This document shows, one piece after another, positions 30,701-40,544 of a DNA stretch of 64,000 nucleotides (position 1 is its first letter; the number at the start of each line of letters is the position of its first letter). Under the pieces are notes generated by a model that did not search any database, had not been told where the DNA came from, and saw nothing but the letters and a program-made list of their open reading frames with translations. The stretch is taken from contig OZ038314.1 in the NCBI GenBank assembly GCA_964035775.1, positions 13,972,682 through 14,036,681 of the forward strand, given 5' to 3'. Source of the DNA: Osedax frankpressi. Taxonomy: Eukaryota; Annelida; Polychaeta; Sabellida; Siboglinidae. Made by a program: the position numbers and the translations under genes.

Positions 30701-33700
30701 TCGATTAAAGCACGGGATACTCAGGAGATTGCGGAAGACGCACAGCGCGATTTGGCGGAAGCACTTCCAGCTCTGGTTTTCCACCTAGATATACATAAAT
30801 AGTAACACCGGATATACTATCATAGGAGCAGTAGTAAAGGACGTATTGGTAGTCGTAACATACAGTTATAGTAATTACTTTTAGTAAAAATTGAAACTGG
30901 CAAATTTTTGTAAAAAATCTATTCGTTAAATAATCGTTAAATAATCGTTAAATAATTATATATATATATATAATATTAACGATTACGGATTATTGAGTTT
31001 GGTTAGCTTCTCATAGTATGAACGTGAAATAGTTATTGTTATAAATTATTGATAATAAACATAATCTATTGAAGTTTTTAACGTCATAGAATTGTATAAC
31101 AATGCCACGCCCCCTTTTCACCAATCTTGCAATTTTCATCTCATAGGACGCGGCATTGGCTAGTCTGAAATCACTGAACCGTAACGATGTTGTAGAAGTG
31201 AGAGCTATGCAACGTCCACCCGAAGGTGTAAAAATTGTTATTGAAGCTGTATGCATCATGAAGAAGTTGTCCCCTAAACGAATCGCCGGCGACAAGGTAA
31301 TTTGTGATTATGCAATACTAACAATCATTTATATAATTCACTAAAGATTACTAGTTATATATCAAGTATTCCATTAGAATAATTAGAAAAAATTAAAATA
31401 AATAATAAATTTATATCATCTATCTTACTTTGTTATACATATTATTCTAATTTTCATTATAATATATTTATAGCCTGGACAAAAAGTTGATGATTATTGG
31501 GAGCCTGGAAAAGCGATCCTTCAAGATCCTCAAAAGTTTTTAGAGTCTTTGTTTAAATTTGATAAAGACAATATTGATGATGCCACAATCAAAAAGATTC
31601 AACCCTACATTGACAATGAAAATTTCACCCCCACTGCAATCTCAAAGGTTGATATAAAAGTATCATAAATTTAAAAAAAAATTGAAACTGTTAAAATATA
31701 TTATTTACATTATATTACACAATGATTATAAATTGTATAAAATGATTTTATATTAAAAATCTATTCATTATTTATTTTTAGATCATTTTTTAAAAATATA
31801 CATAATATTAAGATTAGACGAAGAGTAATAATTTTATCAATGGTCTAATCTTTTACATTAGGGGAAATAGTTGCCAAATAATTTTAATAAATTAGTATTG
31901 CGAGTAACCTCCATATTCCATATTCCAACAATGCTTCCCACTAGTATACAACTCTCTCATCCTACCCACATTTAATCCAAATTCTCAAAATTCTATTTAC
32001 CAGGTATATACCCTCATACTGCATATCACACCTACCCTTCCTTCTCCGATAGGTGTCGAAAGCCTGTACCCCTATTTGTGCATGGGTGCGAGCTATGCAC
32101 AAATACCACTTCGTGTCGAAGTCTGTGGCACCTAAGCGTGAAGCCTTGAGATTGGCGCAGGAGGATCTCGAAATTACGCAGAAGATTCTGGATTCAGCAA
32201 AGGCGCGACTAAATGACGTCGAACAGGGTATAGCCACCTTGCAGGTTATTTAACTCTTAGTTTATTTATGTTGCAAAGATATAATTTACTCACAGATTAT
32301 AATGAATTTTTAAAAATCTTTTATATCTTTATTTTAATTGAAACACTTTATTTTAATATCTTATTTGTTTTGTCTCGTTATCTATTCAAATTAATTTTGC
32401 AATCTTTTATAAACTTTATAAAAATAACTTTTTATTAATTATCATATATTCTATAATATATTGTATAGTGTGGATGACAGTAATTCTAAGATAAGCTATA
32501 CTGTGTTGTTATAGGCAAAATTCGACGACACAACTCGTAAGAAATCTGAATTACAATTCAAAACTGGAGAATGTGAACAACGTTTAATCAGAGCTGATAA
32601 GGTCATATGATATTCCAGAATACATTTTCAAGAGTAGAAATCAAATTATAATCTCCAACTTATTCCAATCTTTGAACGCAGTTGATCGGAGGGCTGGGAG
32701 ATGAAAGAGTACGTTGGAAGGAGTCGGTGGATTCTCTGGAATATATCATCAACAACATCGTTGGCGATATCTTAATTGCGGCTGCCTGTATTGCATATTG
32801 TGGTACTTTTACGGTCAGTATTCACAATACATTTGACCTTAAATGTATAACTCGTAACTTAAGGAGACCACTCAGAACTCGGAGTATTATAATTTCTCCA
32901 AATTGAAGTTCCTAGACACTTAATATCCACTTTTACTTCTCTATTACTGTTATCTAAAACCTTTTAATGTTGAGATAAATTACTATTTATTGATTTCTAC
33001 ACTGCCATAAAGTATAATTACATGTTTAATTTCATTTTTTATTCATTGTATTATATATTTATACCTAATTCCTTCATTAATTTATTAAATATATCTTACA
33101 TTTTAATTGACTTAAACAGGGTGACTATAGATCCATGCTTTTCAATAAATGGATAGGTTATCTCTCTGAACTGAAAATTCCCCACAATGTGAATGCAGGA
33201 CTTTCCGACATTCTGAGCGACCCCGTAAAGGTTAGCATTGGTGCTATACGATATCAATGCTTATTGTGACAACAATTGGTGAACAAATGCTCTCGCCCTT
33301 TCAGGTGAGGAATTGGCAGATCGCCGGTCTACCAAGAGATGTGCTCAGCGTAGAGAATGGGGTCATAGTTCAATTTACCAAGCGTTGGCCGCTGTTCATT
33401 GATCCCCAAGGTCAAGCAAACAAGTGGATCAAGAATATGGTTGGCTTAAAATAGCAATCTCTCCATCACTTGTAACCATTGACTTTATGTAATTGTGGAT
33501 TATAGGAGAAAGAAAATGGACTTGACATCATCAAACTTACTGATCGTGACTTCCTTCGAAGCTTGGAGAATGCTGTGAGATTTGGCAAACCGTGTTTAAT
33601 GGAGAATGTCGGAGAGGAATTGGATCCTGCCTTGGAACCGATACTTCTAAAACAGGTTATAAAATGCCATCTTGTTTATATGTATAACTAAATACTTATA

Positions 33701-36700
33701 TTCATAGAATGTAATATTATATTTAAATAACTGTAATCATTAAATTAATTATTAATACATCACCAGACGTATAAACAACAAGGAAGTCTTATGATAAAAC
33801 TCGGAGATGCAGTGATTCCTTATCACGACGATTTTAAATTCTACATAACCTCAAAACTGCCGAATCCCCATTACACCCCAGAGATTTCAACTAAAGTTAC
33901 TGTCATCAATTTTACCTTATCTCCAAGGTTCGACAATATTAAATACATATTCAATTAAGCTATGCAATTAATCAAAATAATACAATGTCAATAACGTTAT
34001 TGAATTTTAAAGTGATTTTAATGTTAGTTAATTAATCATATATTAATTAATATAGTGGTCTCGAAGATCAGCTGCTGGGAATTGTTGTTGCAGAGGAAAG
34101 ACCTGATCTTGAAGAGGCTAAAAATCAACTGATTGTATCGAACGCTAAGATGAAACAAGACTTGAAGGTATGTGAAAATACACTTTAATCTTTTATTCTA
34201 TAATTCTTGATGAGATTATAATTTTTTTTAAATATCATGAATTTATCTATATAGGAAATCGAAGATAAAATTTTAGAGAGATTGAGTTCTTCCCAAGGTA
34301 GTCCAGTAGATGACATAGATTTGATCACCACTCTCGAAGCTTCAAAGATCAAATCAGAAGAAATTAAGGTAAACATCTATTTATTCTCTATTACATATTA
34401 CTTTAGCTATTATACTGTTTACACTTAAACTATTGTATTCTGTTTCGTTGACCAGATTAAAGTTGCTATTGCGGAAACTACCGAGGCAGAAATTGATGAA
34501 ACCAGATCGTTGTATATTCCTGTCTCAAAGAACACGCAGATATTATTCTTTTGTGTAGCGGATCTAGCAATTATTGATCCTATGTATCAGTACTCTCTCG
34601 AATGGTTTATTTCGATTTTCATGGCTGGCATTGCGAATGCGGAACGATCAGGTTTCATTTCACGGAATGAGAAGTGAATAGAGTTTTAAAAGACTATGTA
34701 TACATTTAGTATTTAAATAATTTGTATTCTAATAAATATATAAAAAACTTGGTAATATATTTATATTATTGATATAAATGGCTATAATTATTTTAAATAT
34801 ATTAACAATTTCCTTTATCCTAAACAGAGAATATATCCGAAAGAAGCGATTGTATAAATCGTTATTTCACATACAGCCTTTATAGCAATGTGTGCAGGAG
34901 TTTATTCGAAAAAGATAAACTTTTATTTGCCTTTCTTCTAAGCACTCGTATATTAACTGAACAAGGAAAAATCAATAAGGCATTTACTATACATATCTAT
35001 AACATATTTTTTTTACTTTCTCTAATTACTTTAAAGTTCATTAGATTGCATAATATTTAAATAAGAATGAGTAGATTTATGTATAAAAGAATAACTCTTA
35101 TACTCCGTTATCAGGAGGAATGGATGCACTTACTATCCGGTGGTACTAACATGGTTGCTGAATTGGAGAATCCAGCTCCAGAATGGATCTCATCGCGTTC
35201 TTGGCAAGAGATCCTCACAGTGGGATCACTGCCCACTTTTGCCAAATTTCCAGGAAGTTTCTATAAACATCTCGTGCATTATAAGGAGTATTTCGATAGC
35301 ATTGAGCCTCACAGGTTAAATCAATTTTTGACGGTGATATCAACAGTACTTAATATTAAAACAATTTTATATATTTATTACATTTATATTTATAAATTTT
35401 TCAAAAACGGAATAAAATAAAATAACAGAGAGAAATTGACTCCAAATTGGGAAGAAGCTTTAACAACGTTTCAGAAATTACTAGTGTTAAGATGTTTAAG
35501 AGCTGATAAGATGACTAATGCTATGCAAGACTTTGTCGCGGATAACCTCGGGCAAAGATTCATTGAACCTCAAGTACTTTGCATACTTTTACATTTTTAG
35601 ATATATATTTATTATAAATTATTATTATTCAAAAAAAATTATTTCAAAACATTCGCATATTTTAATAATTCTATTTTTATATTTATACTGACGTTTTCCA
35701 GTCTACCGACTTGCATGTAGTGTTCCGGGATTCTTCTCCAAATATACCTTTGGTATTTGTATTGTCGCAAGGTACTGATCCAGCAGCCGATCTCTATAAA
35801 TTTGCAGATGAAATGAGATTCTCTAAAAAACTATCTCCCATATCTCTTGGGCAAGGACAGGTTACAATCATATATAATTAGGTCAATAATTTGATTTATT
35901 AATTATTAAATATTAATAATAAATATTTGCATTTGAGTTAGTCTGAAATAAAATATCACCGTCGAGTTCATTTTAATTTCTTTTAACAATTATTATTTAG
36001 GGTCCTAGAGCAGAAGCTTTAATGAAAAGCTCAATGGAACGAGGAAAATGGGTTTTCTTCCAGAATTGCCATTTAGCTCCAAGTTTTATGCCTAGTTTGG
36101 AACGTTTAGTTGAACATATAGATCCAGATAAGGTATTATATTTAATTAATTTGTCATATAAATATATAAATTAGTTTATGTTATAATATTAACTTAGAAG
36201 TATATAGATTATATTATCTAAACCTATATTTGTATTAATATTTTTATTAATATTTTATAAGAATATATATTTCCTTTTCATTTGTATATTTATATTTCAA
36301 CTCTAGAGTGACATTAAGGTAAAATGCATGATTTGCTCAATTATTTTAATATTCATTTATAAACTATAACCATTTTTGTAGTATTTATCATTTACTCTTT
36401 TAATTACACTCTTTTAATCATTAGTATTTATCCCAACCCATTAAATTAAAATTTGCTCTATATAAATTAAAAATAAAAATTTATTTTATATACATTAAGT
36501 TAGATTTTCAAGTATATATTTTCTTATAATATTATTACAAATACAATTTATAAAAATTACAGATGTGATGGACTTATATTTACATTATATTTCAATTGAT
36601 AGGTTCACCGGGATTTCCGTTTATGGCTTACTTCGATGCCTAGCCCCAAGTTTCCAGTATTTATTTTGCAAAATAGCTCTAAAATGACTGTAGAACCTCC

Positions 36701-39700
36701 GAAAGGTCTAAAGGCAAATCTCTTGAAGTCTTATTCTACATTCACTGATGATTACTTGATGTCTTGTGGATTTAAGGTAAATTATTGTATATAGTATGAC
36801 GTTATGTTAACAGTTTTCTTTATCGCCAATTTATTTATTTTCATCACATGCAGACTGGCGATTTTAAACATTTGCTGCAATCACTGTGTCTATTCCACGG
36901 AGTGATTTTGGAGCGAAGAAAATTTGGAGCTCTCGGTTTCAACATTCCTTATGAATACACCGACGGTGACTTGCGAATTTGCATGAGCCAATTGAAAATG
37001 TTCCTAATGGAGTATGATGAAATTCCTTATAAGGTGATCTTACAAGAAACTTATATATAAAATTCACATTAGAGTATCAAATAAGATAGAATTTTAATTA
37101 TATTAATTTGAATAATAATGATCATTTCATGAAATAGTATTTGCCGGTATATATAAAGTAAAGTAGTCAATCTATTTATATAGATAAAGTATATATACCG
37201 AGTTATAATTAAATAACTGCAACAGTTTATAATCATTCTATACATGTCCAGGTGTTAATTTACACCGCCGGACATATCAACTACGGCGGTAGGGTCACGG
37301 ATGACTGGGATCGCCGTTGTCTCATCAATATACTGAACAACTACTATAAGAAGGATGTTCTCTCCAATAACTATAACTACTCATCTTTGGGCATCCATCA
37401 CCAGATTGATTCCGATAACGATTTACAGGTGATCATTTAAATAAATATTATAAAATTATGGATTATTATTAAACTGCAACTATTTATACATTAGATGATA
37501 TAATTATATATATTGATTTTTGTATATTCAATTAAAAATAAAATACTACTATATTTATCATAAACATATTATTTATATTATAGGGCTATTTGAGTTACAT
37601 TAAAGGACTTCCAATAAATGACACTCCGGATATTTTCGGATTACATGAGAATGCGAATATCACATTTGCTCAAAATGAAACTAATACATTACTTGGAGCT
37701 CTTCTGGTTTTACAACCCAAATCAGGATCTAGCGGTGACAAATCGAGAGAAGAGGTTTTAAATTGTATTTATATTAAGATAACGTATTGTTATTCTTACA
37801 ACACGCAAGAAGCACTCGATTGAATAAGTTATATAATTTTGTAAAAATATATATTAATTTAAAAAATTGTTTAATAATTTTTTTTAATTATCCTTATCTA
37901 TTAATATTTCTTAGATAAGAACGCAGGTGAGTATACTTTTAATATTTAAGTGTCAATTTGTATATGATACTTTTAATATAATCTCCCAAAACCACATTTT
38001 TCCAATGATTATTTAATTTCTTTTACAATTTTATCTTATTATTTGTTTCCCTTAGAGTCCTATTCCCATTAAAAATATTGCATCCTAGATATTATACGAT
38101 TATATATATATTATATATATATATATATATATATTTATTATAACATTCAACTATGCCCTATTTTCTTTTTAACTGAACATTTTAAAAATTTATTTATTAG
38201 GTTATGGAAGAATCAGCAAATAACATCTTAAAGAAAGTACATGATCCCCTAAATATTGAAAAAATTATAAATGCATATCCAGTGATCTATGAACAATCGA
38301 TGAATACTGTATTGGTGCAAGAAGTAATCAGGTAGATATGCCACAGACTTCAGTAGTTTTATTTATAACATTATACCTAAATCATGAATCATTATTTAAT
38401 TGCCAGAGTTGTAATCTTCAATATAACTACAATAATAACTACAATAATTGAATGAAAAATTTGTATATCACTCTGCATTTCCTGTTCTAGATACAACAAT
38501 TTACTATTATGCATACATCAAAGTTTGCGTGATTTATTAAAAGCTTTGAAAGGATTAGTTGTGATGTCTCAAACACTTGAAGATCTTGCAAACTCCCTGT
38601 TTGTTAACCAAATACCTAAATTATGGTCTGGGAAGGTTAGATCTAACTTTATTAAATTCTATTTAATAATAACAATAATAATTCTGATATTGATATTTGA
38701 AAATTATATAATTATATATAGAGTTATTAAATTAAAAATTAATAGTAATAATAATAGCTCTAACTTATTGTTTAGGCATACCCTTCACTGAAACCACTTG
38801 CATTGTGGGTAGTTGATTTGGACGAGCGAATGAAATTTATCACCAATTGGATAGATAATGGAGTACCAGCAGTAAGCTATTTAAATTGATATATATTCAT
38901 AAATTATATTTAATAATTATAAAATTATATTAAAAATGTATATCATTTTTATATTATACATATATGTGAATAATACAATTATAAATATAATCTGATTATA
39001 TATAAATATTATCCATATATCAAATGGATGTTGATAATTACATTGAAAAGTAATCTTGAAATTTATTTTATATAGATATTTTGGATATCTGGATTTTTCT
39101 TTCCGCAAGCTTTCCTTACGGGAACTCTCCAAAACTTTGCTAGAAGCAATGTGATTTCCATTGATACCATTTCTTTTGATTTCAAGGTTAGTGTAGAACT
39201 ATTTCATAAAAATAAATAATATTATTATTATATAATATAAATTATAATATTTATTATAAATATGATAAATATACTAATGTATTGAATTTAACTTTGAACA
39301 AGTACACATCTAATTATGATTTCTCTATTAGATTCTTAAGCAACCAATTGAAGAGTTGACCACTGCGCCAGTAAACGGTTGCTATATATACGGTCTTTAC
39401 TTTGAAGGCGCTAGCTGGAATTCCGATCTACAATTGCTCGGCGATTCCAAGCCAAAGGTATTAATATAGATAATATAGCTATTGTTTGCGCAAGATACTT
39501 CAAGATCACATTATTCATCATTATTTTTTATAATTTATTTATCCACTGTAATCAATTAATTTTAATTATTAATTTGGGTGATAGACTTGAAAGAAAATGT
39601 AAATATAAATAAAATCTTTTTTCTTGTAAATATATAAATATTATATCGCAATTAGAGTATGCTATTGAAAATAGGAAACATTCATGTTTGCAAAGTGTAT

Positions 39701-40377
39701 AATGTTTTCTGCATAGTGCATATTAAATAGTATATAATTTGTAAATAATGTACAATAATACATTGATCATTTCATTTCATAGCATATATGAGTTTCATTA
39801 ATAATTCATTAATTTTAGTCATTCTATTTACATTCTATTTACATACTCATTAAAAGAATTGATCATCTATTTATCTAAATGTATTTGTACCAACATTTCT
39901 TAAAGTAACTTAGCACCATTATTCCATATTAAATTACTTCAGGAACTTTATACGGATAGTCCTGTGATATGGCTACAACCAGTCAGCAATCGTAAAGCAC
40001 CTTTGGATGGATTCTATGAGTGTCCTGTATATAAAACTCTAACTCGAGCAGGTTACTCATGAGCATTTCTCTATCGTGTACCTTGATTCTCGTCGCCATA
40101 CTAGTGGAACATTTATATCTTATGTCATATCTTATGTCATATCTTATGTCATATCTTATGTCATAAGTTCGACATCATAATAGTTATACTAAATGCCATC
40201 TAAATTATATTACAATCGCTTACACTCATATCTTCAATGTCTTCAATATCTCTAGGTACACTGTCGACCACTGGTCACTCGACAAATTTTGTTTTCGCCG
40301 TAGAAATTCCATCAGATAAAGAACAAAAACACTGGATTGAGCGAGGCGTTGCTATGATATGTGCACTCGATTACTGA
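11175..40377 (+). CDS. DNAH1: Axonemal dynein heavy chain, DNAH1-type inner-arm motor (5'-partial, 83 exons seen)
   Basis: ATP-driven minus-end motor of an inner dynein arm in motile cilia and flagella. Spliced, the visible exons give about 3,944 codons against roughly 4,300 in human DNAH1, so about 300 N-terminal residues lie upstream of the satellite. Every junction keeps reading frame and no stop or frameshift is seen. Order: tail, linker, AAA1-AAA4, stalk with microtubule-binding domain, AAA5, AAA6 and C-terminal domain ending ICALDY. P-loops are GPAGTGKT (20947-20970), GPTGSGKT (22848-22871), GPTGTGKS (25637-25660) and GMGGSGRQ (28168-28191). The DNAH1 assignment, rather than DNAH3, 7 or 12, rests on long stretches that match remembered human DNAH1, such as [16 protein letters not shown] and [16 protein letters not shown]. 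Exon coordinates are in the block entries below. Introns are mostly 50-500 bp and AT-rich. The junction set is read by eye and not confirmed by RNA. Confidence 0.96.
11961..12026. repeat. 20-bp tandem repeat in DNAH1 intron 2
   Basis: About three to four copies of a 20-bp unit built on TGAATTGTTCATTTCTCTTT lie in the intron between exons 2 and 3. Confidence 0.85.
14653..14690. repeat. (TA)n microsatellite in DNAH1 intron 10
   Basis: Uninterrupted TA dinucleotides shortly before the exon 11 acceptor at 14710. Confidence 0.95.
15623..15699. repeat. (TC)38 microsatellite next to the exon 15 acceptor
   Basis: About 38 perfect TC dinucleotides end 25 bases before exon 15 (15725) and so form an extreme polypyrimidine tract on the transcribed strand. 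Length variation here could alter exon 15 splicing. A frame runs open through it from exon 14 as Ser-Leu repeats, but that is intron sequence. Confidence 0.95.
19117..19205. repeat. 30-bp tandem repeat in DNAH1 intron 23
   Basis: Three copies of a 30-bp unit beginning TTACCATATATTATAGTTTT lie just upstream of the exon 24 acceptor (19217-19218). Confidence 0.8.
20892..22194 (+). other. DNAH1: DNAH1 AAA1 module, exons 28-31
   Basis: Exons: 20892-20982, 21182-21385, 21680-21793, 22045-22194. AAA1 is the main ATP-hydrolysing site of dynein. Visible motifs are the Walker A loop [13 protein letters not shown] spanning the exon 28/29 junction, Walker B in [19 protein letters not shown] (exon 29, near 21296), the sensor-I region [19 protein letters not shown] (exon 30) and [10 protein letters not shown] with the arginine finger context in exon 31. 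All key residues are present, so the motor should be catalytically competent. Confidence 0.96.
22317..24916 (+). other. DNAH1: DNAH1 AAA2 module, exons 32-39
   Basis: Exons: 22317-22403, 22498-22604, 22703-22874, 23003-23157, 23387-23570, 23959-24153, 24278-24397, 24758-24916. Walker A is GPTGSGKT at 22848-22871. Exons 35-36 give [14 protein letters not shown] followed by [20 protein letters not shown], the Walker B region typical of AAA2. Exon 37 gives [20 protein letters not shown], a strongly conserved stretch in all axonemal heavy chains. The introns at 23571-23958 and 24398-24757 are AT-rich with nothing recognisable. Confidence 0.95.
25044..27364 (+). other. DNAH1: DNAH1 AAA3 module, exons 40-46
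   Basis: Exons: 25044-25160, 25296-25436, 25625-25785, 25981-26138, 26594-26767, 26947-27125, 27279-27364. Walker A is GPTGTGKS (25637-25660) and Walker B lies in [14 protein letters not shown] (exon 43). AAA3 is the regulatory ATPase site. Exon 44 carries [16 protein letters not shown]. Between the end of exon 44 and [16 protein letters not shown] in exon 45 the protein appears somewhat shorter than human DNAH1, which may be a lineage difference or a missed small exon. The exon 46 acceptor is weak (ACAAAG before 27279), but this choice gives the same residue count as the human protein. The intron at 26139-26593 is largely a 51-bp repeat. Confidence 0.92.
26220..26528. repeat. 51-bp minisatellite filling DNAH1 intron 43
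   Basis: About six imperfect copies of an AT-only unit. The landmark TTCTATTA(T/G)TATACTAA recurs about every 51 bp at 26362, 26413 and 26464. It occupies most of the intron between exons 43 and 44. Confidence 0.85.
27505..30048 (+). other. DNAH1: DNAH1 AAA4 module, exons 47-53
   Basis: Exons: 27505-27652, 28021-28217, 28475-28610, 28739-28849, 28973-29070, 29284-29455, 29857-30048. The AAA4 P-loop reads [17 protein letters not shown] (28168-28191 for the core), with Arg where Walker A has Lys; this Gly-Arg form is usual in axonemal dyneins and is not a defect. [20 protein letters not shown] and [15 protein letters not shown] (exon 52) match DNAH1. Exon 53 carries [14 protein letters not shown], leading into the first stalk helix. 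The introns at 27653-28020 and 29456-29856 hold only AT-rich sequence. Confidence 0.95.
30310..32813 (+). other. DNAH1: DNAH1 stalk and microtubule-binding domain, exons 54-60
   Basis: Exons: 30310-30429, 30650-30775, 31147-31296, 31474-31647, 32053-32244, 32515-32601, 32682-32813. Exons 54-55 are charged and heptad-like (coiled-coil helix 1). Exons 56-58 hold the tip domain that grips the microtubule, with [44 protein letters not shown] and [14 protein letters not shown]. Exons 58-60 return as coiled-coil helix 2 and end in [20 protein letters not shown]. The order and spacing are those of a normal heavy chain. The introns at 30776-31146 and 31648-32052 show no clear signal. Confidence 0.95.
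33120..34979 (+). other. DNAH1: DNAH1 AAA5 module, exons 61-68
   Basis: Exons: 33120-33230, 33305-33439, 33506-33655, 33767-33927, 34056-34167, 34255-34368, 34456-34651, 34828-34979. Hallmarks are [60 protein letters not shown], and [22 protein letters not shown]5 has no catalytic P-loop in dyneins, as here. Exon 68 ends before a GC donor (34980-34981) rather than GT; the spliced product EQGKINK-EEW matches the human register exactly. Confidence 0.93.
34980..35114 (+). other. DNAH1: GC-AG intron between DNAH1 exons 68 and 69
   Basis: The donor reads AAG|GCATTT, and the acceptor is TTATCAG before 35115. No nearby GT keeps frame or the conserved sequence; the GC site gives [15 protein letters not shown], aligning with human GKINQSEWRYLLSGG. 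GC-AG introns are a known minor class spliced by the major spliceosome. The remaining donors I located in this gene are GT. Confidence 0.75.
36307..36318 (+). CDS. DNAH1: Candidate 12-nt micro-exon between DNAH1 exons 72 and 73
   Basis: Inside the 470-bp intron, a pyrimidine-rich stretch ending TTTCAACTCTAG is followed by AGTGACATTAAG and then GTAAAA. The 12 bases sit between exons that both break in phase 0, so inclusion would add Ser-Asp-Ile-Lys without shifting frame, between DPDK and VHRDF. Human DNAH1, as I remember it, has no residues here, so this would be an optional or lineage-specific insert in AAA6. Chance occurrence in AT-rich intron sequence is possible. Confidence 0.4.
37915..37926 (+). 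CDS. DNAH1: Candidate 12-nt micro-exon between DNAH1 exons 76 and 77
   Basis: A T-rich tract ending TTAATATTTCTTAG precedes ATAAGAACGCAG, followed by the consensus donor GTGAGT. Flanking exons break in phase 0, so inclusion would add Ile-Arg-Thr-Gln between KSREE and VMEES in the C-terminal domain. Without it the length already equals human DNAH1, so the segment would be optional. The consensus donor, rare among this gene's AT-biased donors, makes it the stronger of the two candidates. Confidence 0.45.
40117..40165. repeat. 12-bp tandem repeat in the last DNAH1 intron
   Basis: Four copies of ATATCTTATGTC in the intron between exons 82 and 83. Confidence 0.9.
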
Positions 40378-40538
40378 GATTTATAGTTTATTATTTTGAT
40401 TTTTATAGTATTATTATTATGTGATAGTGTAAATATTGATTTGATAATGTATTATGTTTAACTATATCACATCAAATTTTAATTTATTTAATGTATTACG
40501 GCTTGTATGTCTATTCTATCTAATTATATAATAACTGT

Positions 40539-40544
40539 AATAAA
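40539..40544 (+). terminator. Polyadenylation signal AATAAA of DNAH1
   Basis: First AATAAA after the stop codon, about 160 nt downstream. In DNA this AT-rich such hexamers arise by chance, so the assignment rests on position only. Confidence 0.45.

Larger units (their letters stand above)
35115..40377 (+). other. DNAH1: DNAH1 AAA6 and C-terminal domain, exons 69-83
   Basis: Exons: 35115-35314, 35429-35573, 35702-35860, 36001-36132, 36603-36776, 36854-37033, 37252-37428, 37584-37754, 38201-38331, 38491-38635, 38776-38871, 39076-39186, 39332-39457, 39943-40051, 40256-40377. AAA6 motifs are [27 protein letters not shown] and [14 protein letters not shown]. The C-terminal domain has [56 protein letters not shown] and the end VAMICALDY, with stop TGA at 40375-40377. 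Two 12-nt candidate micro-exons lie in its introns (separate entries). The introns at 36133-36602, 37755-38200 and 39458-39942 are AT-rich; the last intron has a 12-bp repeat. Confidence 0.95.

Noticed and set aside
11175-40377. Processed or broken dynein pseudogene
   Set aside because: All 83 exons keep frame with intact splice sites and catalytic motifs over 29 kb.
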